Shown in pieces: positions 37,551 to 49,151 of a stretch of 64,000 nucleotides of DNA. Location of the stretch: positions 62,001-126,000 of the forward strand of contig RXJG01000006.1 in NCBI GenBank assembly GCA_003963365.1. Reading direction: 5' to 3'. Position numbers and translations under genes: made by a program. The stretch is from Sphingobacteriales bacterium. GTDB taxonomy: Bacteria > Bacteroidota > Bacteroidia > Chitinophagales > Chitinophagaceae. The stretch's first letter is position 1; each line of letters opens with the position of its first letter. The notes below the pieces were generated by a model, which saw only the letters and a list, made by a program, of their open reading frames with translations, was not told where the DNA came from and did no database searches.

Positions 37551-37631
37551 GAAATCCTTTCTTAATTAGTTTGCAAATAAAGATAAAATATTCCCTCCCC
37601 ATTGCTGAAAAGGGAATATTGTACAGGTTCG

Positions 37632-37969
37632 CTAACTTTTACCTCCAAACGCTATCACCTCGCTTACCTGCACTTCGGTAACATATTTTTTAACACCATC
37701 TTTGTCTGTATAGTTGCGGTTTACCAATTTACCCTCTATCAAAACTTCACTTCCTTTTGAAAGATATTTTTCTGCAAACTCAGCTTGTTTGCCCCAGAGC
37801 ACCACATTGTGCCATTGAGTGTCTTTTACTTTCTCACCCTTTGCATTGGTATAAGATTCGTTAGTAGCAATGTTCAGGCGGCCATCTTTTTATTGCCATC
37901 AAAATTTTTGATTTCGGGAGCTGCGCCTAAGTTGCCAATCAATTGTACTTTGTTCCGTAATGTGTTCAT
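37632..37969 (-). pseudogene. ssb: Single-stranded DNA-binding protein gene, broken by one base
   Basis: Read from 37969 the protein starts MNTLRNKVQLIGNLGAAPEI, a clear OB-fold SSB beginning, but the frame ends at TGA after about 31 codons. In the next frame the rest of a normal SSB continues (RLNIATNESYTNAKGEK, DTQWHNVVLWGKQAEF, VLIEGKLVNRNYTDKDG) and stops at 37632. The shift falls beside a run of five T (37887-37891, A on the coding strand); adding one base there restores an intact short SSB of 112 residues. It may be a true pseudogene, a sequencing error in the homopolymer, or a programmed slip. The short type without the acidic DnaC-binding tail suggests an accessory SSB. Confidence 0.85.
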
Positions 37970-38082
37970 GTTTTTAAATTTTAATCTTTTGAAATAGTGC
38001 CGGTTTGTTGCTCAGCATTAACGGTACAAAGATGATTTGCTTTCTAAGCCAGAGCCGGTATTTAAACATTTATAAGCGTATT

Positions 38083-38112
38083 TATCCGTTTGTAAACGTT
38101 TGTAAACGGATA
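38083..38112. promoter_or_regulatory. Palindromic operator between ssb and the zinc-ribbon gene
   Basis: TATCCGTTT (38083-38091) and AAACGGATA (38104-38112) are perfect 9-base inverted arms around a core holding two direct copies of TTTGTAAACG. It lies in the 180 base gap between the divergent ssb and the 38150 gene, so one regulator may control both. The regulator is not in the immediate neighbourhood. Confidence 0.6.
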
Positions 38113-38149
38113 ATTTTACTAACTTTAAGCAAACCAAATCACCCTTGTC

Positions 38150-38518
38150 ATGAGTAAACCAACCGACAAAGCCTGTCTTGAATGCGGCAAAACCATCAAA
38201 GGCCGTGTGGACAAAAAATTTTGCGACGACTGGTGCCGCAACGCCTACAACAACAAACTGAACAGTGACAACACCACTTATATAAGAAATGTAAACAACA
38301 TTTTGCGTAAGAACCGCCGCATTATACAGGAACTGATTCCCGCCGGTGCAGAAACTGCCAAAGCCACTAAAGCTAAACTCCATCAAAAAGGCTTCAGCTT
38401 TACTTATTTCACCAACACGTATACAAACAAGAAAGGCGCTACTTATTTCTTTTGTTATGAATATGGCTATCTGCCCATTGAAGCAGATTATTTCTTCCTG
38501 GTTAAAACAAAAGAATGA
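38150..38518 (+). CDS. Zinc-ribbon hypothetical protein
   Basis: A 122-residue basic protein that opens with a CxxC...CxxxC ribbon (CLECGKTIKG at 9-18, KFCDDWCRNAYNN at 24-36), close to the DUF2116-type zinc ribbon of nucleic-acid-associated proteins. The middle is Lys/Arg-rich (ILRKNRRIIQEL) and the C-terminal half is aromatic (FSFTYFTNTY, FFCYEYGYLPIEADYFFL). It is divergent from ssb over a shared palindromic operator, so a DNA-related role in the same regulon is plausible but unproven. Confidence 0.7.
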   Translation: MSKPTDKACLECGKTIKGRVDKKFCDDWCRNAYNNKLNSDNTTYIRNVNNILRKNRRIIQELIPAGAETAKATKAKLHQKGFSFTYFTNTYTNKKGATYFFCYEYGYLPIEADYFFLVKTKE

Positions 38519-38578
38519 TAAGCTAATTCCTGGCAAAAGCGGCATGCGTTTTTTCTCCTATCTTTAATTTTTTACTAA

Positions 38579-39985
<1,407 letters not shown>

Positions 39986-40057
39986 TGAATGGTCAGTGGT
40001 GAATAGTGAATGTGATGCCGGGTGTCTAAATAAAATTATAATTCAGCAAGATATTAA

Positions 40058-40131
40058 ATGTTCCGTAGGAACATATGGTGGGTAGACAAAAAAATAAATA
40101 AGTTATTCGTTCCGTAGGAACGTTTGGTGTT
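40058..40131. repeat. Two copies of a GTTCCGTAGGAAC palindromic repeat
   Basis: ATGTTCCGTAGGAACAT (40058-40074) and CGTTCCGTAGGAACG (40108-40122) each pair around a central GTA; both are followed by a TGGTG stretch, so the unit is a tandem direct repeat of small palindromes about 50 bases apart. It resembles REP-type elements. A second simple motif (GTGAATGGTCAGTGGTGAATAG) lies just upstream and recurs near 49550. The intergenic gap 39986-40218 holds nothing else. Confidence 0.55.
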
Positions 40132-40218
40132 TTGGTGAATAGAATTACAGAACGCAAAAGAGTGCGACGCAACAAAAGCTAAATAATAATTCAATTGCTT
40201 GCTACATAATATTAAATT

Positions 40219-41247
40219 ATGAACAGAAGAAAATTTTTACAGTTATCAGCAGTTTCCTCCGCATTATTATCTGTTAAAGAAACACTGGCAGCCGGAACAT
40301 CGGGCACAAAGCCAATTGTGATTTCCACCTGGGCACCCAACATAAAGGCCAATGCGGAGGCCTGGAAAGTATTGGGCAATGGTGGTCGTGCATTAGATGC
40401 AGTAGTAGCCGGTGTGCAGGTTCCGGAAGCAGATCCAAATGATCAGAGCGTAGGTTATGGTGGTCTGCCAGATCGTGACGGCAAAGTAACATTAGACAGT
40501 TGTGTAATGGATGAAAATGGACAGTGCGGAAGTGTGATGGCGATGGAATATATTATGCACCCGGTATTGGTGGCAAGATTAGTGATGGAGAAAACACCTC
40601 ACGTACAATTGGTGGGTGATGGTGCATTACAGTTTGCGCTGGCTAATGGATTTAAAAAAGAAAATTTATTAACTCCTGAAAGTGAAAAGGCATGGAAGGA
40701 ATGGTTGAAAACTTCGAAGTATAACCCGATGATAACGGTGGAGAACATACAGGAGAAGATTCATAATAATCAGCAGGAAAAAGAAACGCCTTATCCATGG
40801 CCTGTTCCCCGATTGAATCATGATACCATTGGAATGGTGGCATTGGATGCAAAAGGAAATTTGGGTGGAGCCTGTTCTACCAGCGGCATGGCTTATAAGA
40901 TGCATGGAAGAGTTGGAGACTCCCCTATCATTGGCGCCGGTTTATTTGTAGATAATGAAGTGGGGGCAGCTTCATCAACCGGTGTGGGTGAAGAAGTGGT
41001 GAAAATATGTGGTTCGCATACTATTGTAGAAATGATGCGTCATGGTTATTCACCGGAAGCAGCCTGTAAAGAAGCTGTAAGACGGATTATTAAAAACAAT
41101 AAAGGAAAAGCAAAAGATCTGCAGGTTGGTTTTTTAGCGATCAATAAAAAAGGTGAACATGGTGCTTATGCTACTATTAAAGGTTTTAATTATTGTGTAA
41201 CGACTGCTGCAGGAACCAAAGTAATTGATTCAAAGTTTATGATCTGA
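40219..41247 (+). CDS. Glycosylasparaginase-like Ntn hydrolase, Tat-exported
   Basis: A 342-residue N(4)-(beta-N-acetylglucosaminyl)-L-asparaginase family protein, which cuts the bond between Asn and the first GlcNAc of N-glycans. The precursor self-cleaves before the nucleophile Thr203 in NHDTIGMVALD. The start block STWAPNIKANAEAWKVL and SVGYGGLPDRDGKVTLDSCVMD are characteristic, and the leader MNRRKFLQLSAVSSALLS is Tat-like. Its last stop base overlaps the cutC start, so they are coupled. Together with the upstream GH109-like gene this suggests breakdown of glycoprotein glycans. Confidence 0.9.
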   Translation: MNRRKFLQLSAVSSALLSVKETLAAGTSGTKPIVISTWAPNIKANAEAWKVLGNGGRALDAVVAGVQVPEADPNDQSVGYGGLPDRDGKVTLDSCVMDENGQCGSVMAMEYIMHPVLVARLVMEKTPHVQLVGDGALQFALANGFKKENLLTPESEKAWKEWLKTSKYNPMITVENIQEKIHNNQQEKETPYPWPVPRLNHDTIGMVALDAKGNLGGACSTSGMAYKMHGRVGDSPIIGAGLFVDNEVGAASSTGVGEEVVKICGSHTIVEMMRHGYSPEAACKEAVRRIIKNNKGKAKDLQVGFLAINKKGEHGAYATIKGFNYCVTTAAGTKVIDSKFMI

Positions 41248-41975
41248 TGAATTACAAACTCGAAGTAATAGGTTTTACGCTTGAAAGTTGTATAGTAGCA
41301 CAGCAAGCAGGAGCACATCGCATTGAATTGTGTGATAATCCTGCTGAAGGTGGCACTACTCCTTCGTATGGTTTTATTAAAGAAGCAAGAGAAAAATTAC
41401 AAATTGATTTATACTCAATGATCCGCCCCAGGGGCGGTGATTTTTTATATAGTGATGAAGAATTTGAAATAATGTGTGAGGATGTAAAAGTGTGTAAATC
41501 GCTGATGTGTGATGGTGTAGTGTTTGGTATTTTAAATGCAGATGGAACGGTTGACAGAAAAAGAAATGCAAAGTTGTTAGAACTGGCTTATCCAATGGGA
41601 GTAACATTTCACCGGGCATTTGACAGAACCAATAATGCATTTGACACATTGGAAACATTAATTGATTTAGGATTTGAAAGAGTGCTCACTTCTGGCTTGA
41701 AACCAACAGTCACCGAGGGAAAAGAATTATTAAAAGCATTGGTTGAAAAGGCAGCCGAAAGAATCATAGTGATGCCGGGCTCTGGTATTCGCTCAAATAA
41801 TATAAAAGAGATCGCCGCCATTACAGGAGCAACTGAATTTCACAGCTCAGCAAGGAAACAGGTTGATAGTAAGATGAATTATATAAATGAAGAAATGAAT
41901 GAAAAGCTGACTGCTGTATTGACTGATGGGGAAGAAATAAAAAAAATACTAACTGAACTAAACGGCTTTTCTTAA
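41247..41975 (+). CDS. cutC: CutC family protein
   Basis: A 242-residue TIM-barrel protein of the CutC family, once linked to copper tolerance but of uncertain biochemical role. Family blocks: LEVIGFTLESCIVAQQAGAHRIELCDN, EGGTTPSYGFI, IRPRGGDFLYSDEE and VTFHRAFD. It is cytosolic. It overlaps the upstream glycosylasparaginase stop by one base and is followed by a HEAT-like gene after 17 bases, so it belongs to this operon; CutC and glycosylasparaginase being paired suggests a sugar-related role here (inference). Confidence 0.9.
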   Translation: MNYKLEVIGFTLESCIVAQQAGAHRIELCDNPAEGGTTPSYGFIKEAREKLQIDLYSMIRPRGGDFLYSDEEFEIMCEDVKVCKSLMCDGVVFGILNADGTVDRKRNAKLLELAYPMGVTFHRAFDRTNNAFDTLETLIDLGFERVLTSGLKPTVTEGKELLKALVEKAAERIIVMPGSGIRSNNIKEIAAITGATEFHSSARKQVDSKMNYINEEMNEKLTAVLTDGEEIKKILTELNGFS

Positions 41976-41992
41976 GTCCTTGGCAATATGTC

Positions 41993-42502
41993 ATGAAACT
42001 CCGTGAACAATTACTGAAAGAACATACCAAAGTCAATTGTCTTCGCATTGTTAAATGGGTAGGTGAAGATCAAAACCGGTTTGATGAATTGTTTGCGTTG
42101 TTTCTTGGTGATGAATATCGTGTGGTACAAAGGGCGGCATGGCCTGTGAGCTATTGTGTAATTGATCATCCAAAACTCATCACTAAACATTTCAAAAAAC
42201 TGGTTGAAAATTTAAAGAAACCCAATCTTCATACCGCTGTTAAAAGAAATAGCATCCGTTTATTACAGGATATTGCTATACCTGAAAAGTATGAAGGTGA
42301 TATCATGAACATATGCTTCCTGTATATTGCTGAACCAACGGAAGCTGCTGCAGTAAAAGCATTCGCTATCAGGGTGATTGAGAATTTATCTAACAAATAT
42401 CCTGAAATATTACAGGAGTTAAAAACAATTATTGAAGACCGATGGGACTATGAAACACCTGCTTTTAAATCAAGAGCAAGGAAGATTCTGTTAAAGAAAT
42501 AA
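41993..42502 (+). CDS. HEAT-like repeat hypothetical protein
   Basis: A 169-residue, all-helical cytosolic protein with repeated two-helix units (FDELFALFLGDEYRVVQRAAWPVSYC, LHTAVKRNSIRLLQDI, EAAAVKAFAIRVIENL, ETPAFKSRARKILLKK) that look like HEAT repeats. No catalytic motif. Last gene of the cutC operon; convergent with ndh with two bases between them. Confidence 0.62.
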   Translation: MKLREQLLKEHTKVNCLRIVKWVGEDQNRFDELFALFLGDEYRVVQRAAWPVSYCVIDHPKLITKHFKKLVENLKKPNLHTAVKRNSIRLLQDIAIPEKYEGDIMNICFLYIAEPTEAAAVKAFAIRVIENLSNKYPEILQELKTIIEDRWDYETPAFKSRARKILLKK

Positions 42503-42504
42503 AT

Positions 42505-43788
42505 CTATTGAAACCCCTGCTTCTTGTTATTCCTGTTAAACTCTTTAAATATTAATCGCAGATTCTGGTCATAAGTAACATAGTTATACAACCAGTTACT
42601 AAAAACAAAAAAACGGTTCTTTACTCCCAGTATCAGCATCAGGTGCAAACCCATCCATATCAGCCAGGCAATGAAACCGCCAAAATGTAATTTAGGTTTG
42701 GGCACATCCACCACTGCTAAATTTCTTCCCACAGTTGCCATAGATCCCTTATCATAATAACTAAATTCTTTTATGGGCAAACCACCAACATTCCATTCTT
42801 TTAAATTCTTTGCCAGTAGATCTGCCTGTTGCATGGCAACCGGGGCAACCTGTGGATGACCATTGGGGTAATTTGGTTCTTCCATATGCGCCACATCACC
42901 AATAGCAAAAACATTTTCAAAACCATTTACCTGGTTAAAGCGGTTTACTTTAATTCTGTTTCCACGGGCAATTAAAGAAGTATCAATTCCATTAGGAATA
43001 TTTCCTTTGATACCTGCTGCCCAAATTACGGTAGCAGAGTTGATCGTTCTGCCATCTTTTAACGAAACAGTTTTTCCATCATAATCATTGAGCAAAGAAT
43101 TTGTCCAAACTTCCACTCCTAACTTTTGCAAATAACTCAGTGACTGAACTGATGATTTTTCACTCATCGCCGCCAACGTTTTATTGGTTCCTTCCAGCAA
43201 ATAAATTTTCATTTTGCTAAAGTCCAGTTCAGGATAATCTTTGGGCAATACAAATCTTCGCCAATCAGCTAATGCTCCGGCTATCTCCACCCCTGTTGGT
43301 CCGCCACCCACCACCACAATATTCATCAACTGCTCAAACGCATCAGCGGACTGAGTAATTAAAGCATCCTCAAAGTTTTGAATCAACCGGTGACGGATCT
43401 GCAACGCTTCCACAGTGGATTTCATTGGGAAAGCATAATCCATTAAGTTTTTATTGCCGAAGAAATTGGTGTCGGCGCCGGTAGCTATTACTAAGTAGTC
43501 GTAATGCATTTCACCAATGCTGGTCATTATTTTTTGTTCAGCAGAAATGATTTGCTGCAATTCACAAACCCTGATTCTTACATTTTTACTTTTCTGAAAC
43601 ACTTTGCGCAGCGGAAATGAAATATTACTGGCATCCAGTCCGGCTGTGGCCACCTGGTAAAATAAGGGCTGAAACTGGTGATAGTTAAATTTATCTATGA
43701 GGGTTATTTCAAAATCAGGATGATTATTCAATTTTCGGGCAAGTCGCAAACCTCCAAAACCGGCTCCCACAATAAGTAACTTTTTCAT
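42505..43788 (-). CDS. ndh: Type II NADH dehydrogenase
   Basis: A 427-residue flavoprotein that passes electrons from NADH to quinone without pumping protons, at the inner face of the membrane. The FAD-binding GAGFGGLRLARKL lies at 7-19, the NAD-binding VVVGGGPTGVEIAGALADW near 160, and NVFAIGDVAHM near 290. A C-terminal membrane-associating amphipathic region (GGFIAWLIWMGLHLMLILGVKN) is visible. Isolated gene; convergent with the HEAT-like gene. Confidence 0.92.
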   Translation of the reverse strand: MKKLLIVGAGFGGLRLARKLNNHPDFEITLIDKFNYHQFQPLFYQVATAGLDASNISFPLRKVFQKSKNVRIRVCELQQIISAEQKIMTSIGEMHYDYLVIATGADTNFFGNKNLMDYAFPMKSTVEALQIRHRLIQNFEDALITQSADAFEQLMNIVVVGGGPTGVEIAGALADWRRFVLPKDYPELDFSKMKIYLLEGTNKTLAAMSEKSSVQSLSYLQKLGVEVWTNSLLNDYDGKTVSLKDGRTINSATVIWAAGIKGNIPNGIDTSLIARGNRIKVNRFNQVNGFENVFAIGDVAHMEEPNYPNGHPQVAPVAMQQADLLAKNLKEWNVGGLPIKEFSYYDKGSMATVGRNLAVVDVPKPKLHFGGFIAWLIWMGLHLMLILGVKNRFFVFSNWLYNYVTYDQNLRLIFKEFNRNNKKQGFQ

Positions 43789-43845
43789 AAAGCTGATTTA
43801 CAGCACAAATTTATAAAATTTTCAATAATTTTTGAAAATTATTTA

Positions 43846-43872
43846 CAAAATAAAACCCCACTCCCGGTGGGG
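43846..43872 (-). terminator. Terminator after the 43883 gene (minus strand)
   Basis: On the minus strand CCCCAC, a five-base loop and GTGGGG (43856-43872) are followed by TTTTATTTT, a standard Rho-independent terminator just downstream of the hypothetical gene's stop. Confidence 0.82.
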
Positions 43873-43882
43873 CTTCTTAATT

Positions 43883-44533
43883 CTATTTTTCGTAAGGAAA
43901 ATTTCTGGAAACTTTTCGCATCATACGTTCCATTACCTGGTTAGCAGAACCCAGTACATCCTCATTCATTTCCTTGTAAAAACGCCATAATAACTCCCCG
44001 TCAGCACCATTATATAGCTGCATAGTCAAAGCCCCACTCCCAACTTTTCCGGTACCGGCTCCCAATAAAATAGTTTTTACAATGGCACCACCTTCGCTAC
44101 CCGTTTTTTCATAGGCATAGGTGGATTTAATTACTGCATCTACCTTTAATATTTTACAGATCGAATCTTGCGTAAGCTCTCCTAATTTTTCATACACTCC
44201 TGCAGATTTCAATAATGCGTTGGTACGTTCCACATCCTGGAAAGTTACACTGTATTTGTCTGCCTTACGTAATAAGTAAGTATACATTCCTGACTGCATG
44301 TTGGTAGAAAGACTTTCTTCTTCCTTCTTATTGGCTTCAGCATCAAAATTCTTGGGCATCCTTTTGTAACTGATAGTCGCTTTAAAAGGAAGTATGGCAA
44401 CTGTTTTATGCTTAGCTATCTCCTCTTTAAGTTTGGGAGATTCATAAACTTGTTTTGCCGATTCAAACTGGGCTGTGCCGGCCAGGGAAAATGATATTAA
44501 TGAAATAAAAAAAGATAAAATTCTTCTTTTCAT
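43883..44533 (-). CDS. Hypothetical exported protein, CsgG-like region
   Basis: A 216-residue protein with a signal peptide (about 1-21, ending LAGTAQ). The segment KTVAILPFKATISYKR near 42-57, then YLLRKADKYSVTFQDVERTNALLKSAG and later KILKVDAVIKSTYAYE follows the pattern of CsgG/GNA1162-like envelope proteins (strand AILPF, helix, then a Leu-rich strand). It has no lipobox. The role is not known; the family similarity is by eye only. It has its own terminator and lies just downstream of serA. Confidence 0.6.
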   Translation of the reverse strand: MKRRILSFFISLISFSLAGTAQFESAKQVYESPKLKEEIAKHKTVAILPFKATISYKRMPKNFDAEANKKEEESLSTNMQSGMYTYLLRKADKYSVTFQDVERTNALLKSAGVYEKLGELTQDSICKILKVDAVIKSTYAYEKTGSEGGAIVKTILLGAGTGKVGSGALTMQLYNGADGELLWRFYKEMNEDVLGSANQVMERMMRKVSRNFPYEK

Positions 44534-44567
44534 AAAAATCGAGTTTAGTTTATTTAAAGATCAAAGA

Positions 44568-45806
44568 TTAATATAATAACCGGACTTTAATTGTTTCCTT
44601 CACATCTTTTAACAATTTTAATGCATTAGATGAAATATTCTTATTTACATCCAGCACCACATAACCAATGGCATCATTGGTTTTTAAATACTGCCCCAGG
44701 ATATTGATTTTGTTGTTAGAAAGTGTGGTATTGATTTCACTCAAAACACCCGGAACATTTCGGTGAATATGCAAGATACGATGCGTTCCTTCCTGTAAGG
44801 GCAACGCCAGTTCGGGCACGGTATGTGAGCCGGTAGTTACTCCCCTTTCGAGATATTGTAATAATTTATTGCTTACATCTTCGCCAATGTTCAGCTGAGC
44901 TTCTTCGGTTGACCCACCAATATGTGGCGTTAAAATTACATTGGATAATCCCTGTAAAGGAGTGATAAACCGGTCGCCGTTTTTCTCGGGTTCCCAGGGA
45001 AAAACATCAATAGCGGCACCACCAATATGTCCATCTTCAATAAACTGTTTCAACGCTTCCAGTTCCACCACTTCTCCCCTTGCATAGTTTATAAGAATAG
45101 CACCTTTCTTAAAGTACTTAAGATTGTTTTTATTAATGAGGTTCTTTGTTTGATTAGTTTCCGGTACATGTAAAGAAACAATATCAGCCTCCTGAAATAC
45201 TTCTTTCAATGTATCCCTGGCAGCAGCATTACCCAAAGGCAATTTAGTTTGTACATCATAAAAGATCACTTTCATACCTAATGACTCTGCAAGTACACTT
45301 AATTGTGATCCAATATTACCGTAACCAATAATACCTAATGTTTTTCCCCTCAATTCATAACTTCCTTTTGCCTCTTTATTCCAAATACCTTCATGAGCGG
45401 CTTTATTTTTATCAGGAATACGACGAATAAGCATAATAGATAAACCAATCACCAGTTCAGCAACAGAACGGGTATTAGAATAAGGAGCATTAAAAACAGA
45501 TACTCCTTTTTGTGTTGCCGCTTTTAAATCAACCTGGTTTACACCTATACAAAAACAACCAATGGCCTGTAACTTGGCAGCTGCCTCTAATACCTTTGCA
45601 GTTATTTGAGTTTTAGATCTTATTCCTAATAAGTGAACATCCTTAACAGCTTTTGCCAGTTCCTCTTCACTTAAAGCCCCACCCATCTTTTTTACTGAAG
45701 CATAGCCCGCCCTTTTAAAGTTCTGAACAGCCGTGTCACTTATGTTCTCCAGTAATAAAATATTAATTTTTTCTTTAGGATAACTTGTTTGTTTCTTGTC
45801 ACTCAT
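44568..45806 (-). CDS. serA: D-3-phosphoglycerate dehydrogenase SerA
   Basis: A 412-residue enzyme that oxidises 3-phosphoglycerate with NAD in the first step of serine synthesis. It has the substrate/NAD domains (GIRSKTQITAKVLEAA, LGIIGYGNIGSQ for NAD binding, ARGEVVELEAL, LTPHIGGSTEEAQ with the catalytic His) and a C-terminal ACT domain (HIHRNVPGVLSEINTTL), the E. coli arrangement that gives serine feedback control. The start at 45806 (MSDKKQ) gives the usual length; an earlier ATG at 45938 would run into the divergent gene's leader. Divergent from the serine hydrolase. Confidence 0.93.
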   Translation of the reverse strand: MSDKKQTSYPKEKINILLLENISDTAVQNFKRAGYASVKKMGGALSEEELAKAVKDVHLLGIRSKTQITAKVLEAAAKLQAIGCFCIGVNQVDLKAATQKGVSVFNAPYSNTRSVAELVIGLSIMLIRRIPDKNKAAHEGIWNKEAKGSYELRGKTLGIIGYGNIGSQLSVLAESLGMKVIFYDVQTKLPLGNAAARDTLKEVFQEADIVSLHVPETNQTKNLINKNNLKYFKKGAILINYARGEVVELEALKQFIEDGHIGGAAIDVFPWEPEKNGDRFITPLQGLSNVILTPHIGGSTEEAQLNIGEDVSNKLLQYLERGVTTGSHTVPELALPLQEGTHRILHIHRNVPGVLSEINTTLSNNKINILGQYLKTNDAIGYVVLDVNKNISSNALKLLKDVKETIKVRLLY

Positions 45807-45876
45807 CGTATTTTTGTGTAAATTGAGTGCAAAATTAAGTACTCTTAGTTTAGAAACCCGTTTAAAATTCGTTCTG

Positions 45877-47028
45877 TTGAAAAACCCACTAATCATTTGC
45901 ATAGCGATGCTAACAATTGTTGGCTGCTTTAGCAACACTCACAAAGAATCTGTTGAGGACTCACTCAATTTTTATCCCCCCACGCCAAAGAATGTTCCTA
46001 AAAAAGAATTTCGCCGGATCTATAATGCTGCAGAAGCATTTTATGACAGTGCATTATTAAGAACAGGATTTAATGGCCAATTCTTAGTAGCAAAGGGTGG
46101 AACTATTATTATAGAAAAATACTATGGCAAGCAATTCATCAGCACCGGTGATTCAATTAATGAACATACTCCTTTTCATATTGCTTCTACCAGTAAAACT
46201 TTAACCGGTGGGGCTATTTTAAAATTATGGGAGCAGGGCAAACTTAGTTTAGATGATTCGCTCACAAAATATTTTCCCGGTTTTCCATATCCAACTATTA
46301 CTATAAAAATGCTGCTTACCCAACGAAGTGGTTTACCCGGTTATAACCGTTTCGAAAAAAAACCTGATTGGGATTTTGAAAAGATAGTTTCCAACCAGGA
46401 TATGCTTAATTACATCATTAAATACAAACCTCATTGTGACCATGCACCCGGTAAAGCTTTTCAATATTCAAATACAAACTTTGCCTTATTAGCATTAATA
46501 ATAGAAAAAGTTAGTGGCAAATCTTATGGTGAGTTTATGAAAGAAACTTTTTTTATTCCGTTACAGATGAATGATACGTATGTTTATACACATGCCGATT
46601 CTGCCCGGGCTTTACCATCTTATAACTGGCGTGGGCAAAAAGAAGCCTATACTTTTTTAGATGAAATTTATGGCGATAAAAATATTTACAGCACCGTGCA
46701 TGACTTGCTGAAATGGGACCAGGCACTTTATTCAGCCAGCTTTTTTAAACCTGCTACATTGGAGGCTGCGTATACCCCTTACAGTAATGAAAAGAAAGGA
46801 ATCAATAATTACGGCCTGGGTTGGAGAATGAAAGTTTACCCCGATGAAAAGAAAATTATTTATCACAATGGCTGGTGGCATGGAAACAATTCCTGTTTTC
46901 AGCGGTTGATACAGGACTCCGCCACCATTATTGTTTTAGGCAACCGTTTTAACCGTAATATTTATCATTGTAACAAAATGGCCAACATCTTTGCATCCTA
47001 TGATGAAGAAGATGGTACGGAAGAATAA
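45877..47028 (+). CDS. Beta-lactamase-fold serine hydrolase, lipoprotein
   Basis: A 383-residue protein of the beta-lactamase/class C (serine hydrolase, esterase EstB-like) family. Catalytic marks are SxxK in IASTSKTLTG, YSN in FQYSNTNFALL, and HNG in IYHNGWWHGN. The TTG at 45877 is chosen as start because it opens a complete lipoprotein leader (KNPLIICIAMLTIVGC); the ATG at 45907 leaves a leader too short to work. Probably a periplasmic esterase or peptidase rather than a true lactamase. Divergent from serA with 70 bases between starts. Confidence 0.82.
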   Translation: MKNPLIICIAMLTIVGCFSNTHKESVEDSLNFYPPTPKNVPKKEFRRIYNAAEAFYDSALLRTGFNGQFLVAKGGTIIIEKYYGKQFISTGDSINEHTPFHIASTSKTLTGGAILKLWEQGKLSLDDSLTKYFPGFPYPTITIKMLLTQRSGLPGYNRFEKKPDWDFEKIVSNQDMLNYIIKYKPHCDHAPGKAFQYSNTNFALLALIIEKVSGKSYGEFMKETFFIPLQMNDTYVYTHADSARALPSYNWRGQKEAYTFLDEIYGDKNIYSTVHDLLKWDQALYSASFFKPATLEAAYTPYSNEKKGINNYGLGWRMKVYPDEKKIIYHNGWWHGNNSCFQRLIQDSATIIVLGNRFNRNIYHCNKMANIFASYDEEDGTEE

Positions 47029-47174
47029 AAAAGTGCCCCGGCTTTGCGTAACAGAATGCCTGCTGTATTAACGAGTAAATAATTATTGAATTACAATTGG
47101 GAAAAGCGGGGTAAGCAGATTTGTTTTCATCGATTAAAGTTGAGTTTTATAATAATTCAATTAATGCCGGTAAT

Positions 47175-47198
47175 AAAAAATCCCGCTGATCAGCGGGA
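47175..47198 (-). terminator. Perfect palindrome terminator, minus strand
   Basis: TCCCGCTGATCAGCGGGA (47181-47198) is an 18 base perfect palindrome preceded on the plus strand by AAAAAA, so on the minus strand the stem ends in a T-run. It lies directly after a 36-codon frame on the minus strand and would end a transcript coming from it. Confidence 0.72.
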
Positions 47199-47199
47199 C

Positions 47200-47310
47200 T
47201 TAAAATATTAAATGTGGATTATCAAATATATCATCATCCTTTCTTACCAGTTTCAGCCAAAATGATTTTGCAAACTCAACAACTTTTTTAAACCTGTTTT
47301 TCATATACAT
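47200..47310 (-). CDS. Possible 36-residue protein between two terminators
   Basis: A small minus-strand frame starts at 47310 (or 47304) with MYMKNRFKKVVEF, continues with AKSFWLKLVRKDDD and ends at 47200. It is basic and amphipathic at the start and acidic at the end. It lies after the groEL terminator and is itself followed within two bases by a strong terminator, the layout of an independent small gene. No family recognised; it may be an mRNA or small RNA instead. The rest of the gap 47029-47423 shows only these elements. Confidence 0.42.
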   Translation of the reverse strand: MYMKNRFKKVVEFAKSFWLKLVRKDDDIFDNPHLIF

Positions 47311-47334
47311 TTCATTTTAACGGTTATAGAAAGA

Positions 47335-47367
47335 AAATCCCCACTATGAAAAACACAATGGGGATTT
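47335..47367 (-). terminator. Terminator downstream of groEL
   Basis: AAATCCCCA (47335-47343) and TGGGGATTT (47359-47367) pair around a 15 base loop. On the minus strand the stem is followed by TTTTC. It lies 57 bases beyond the groEL stop and probably ends the groES-groEL transcript. Confidence 0.75.
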
Positions 47368-47423
47368 ATTTAATTAAAGAACACTTAACGGTAAAACTGC
47401 TAACTGCCCTTTGTCAACTTTTC

Positions 47424-49079
<1,656 letters not shown>

Positions 49080-49151
49080 TTAAAATTTGATAATGTGACA
49101 ATGATTTTATTTCGGCTCATTGTCAAATTGCCGAATTGACGAATCGTCAAA

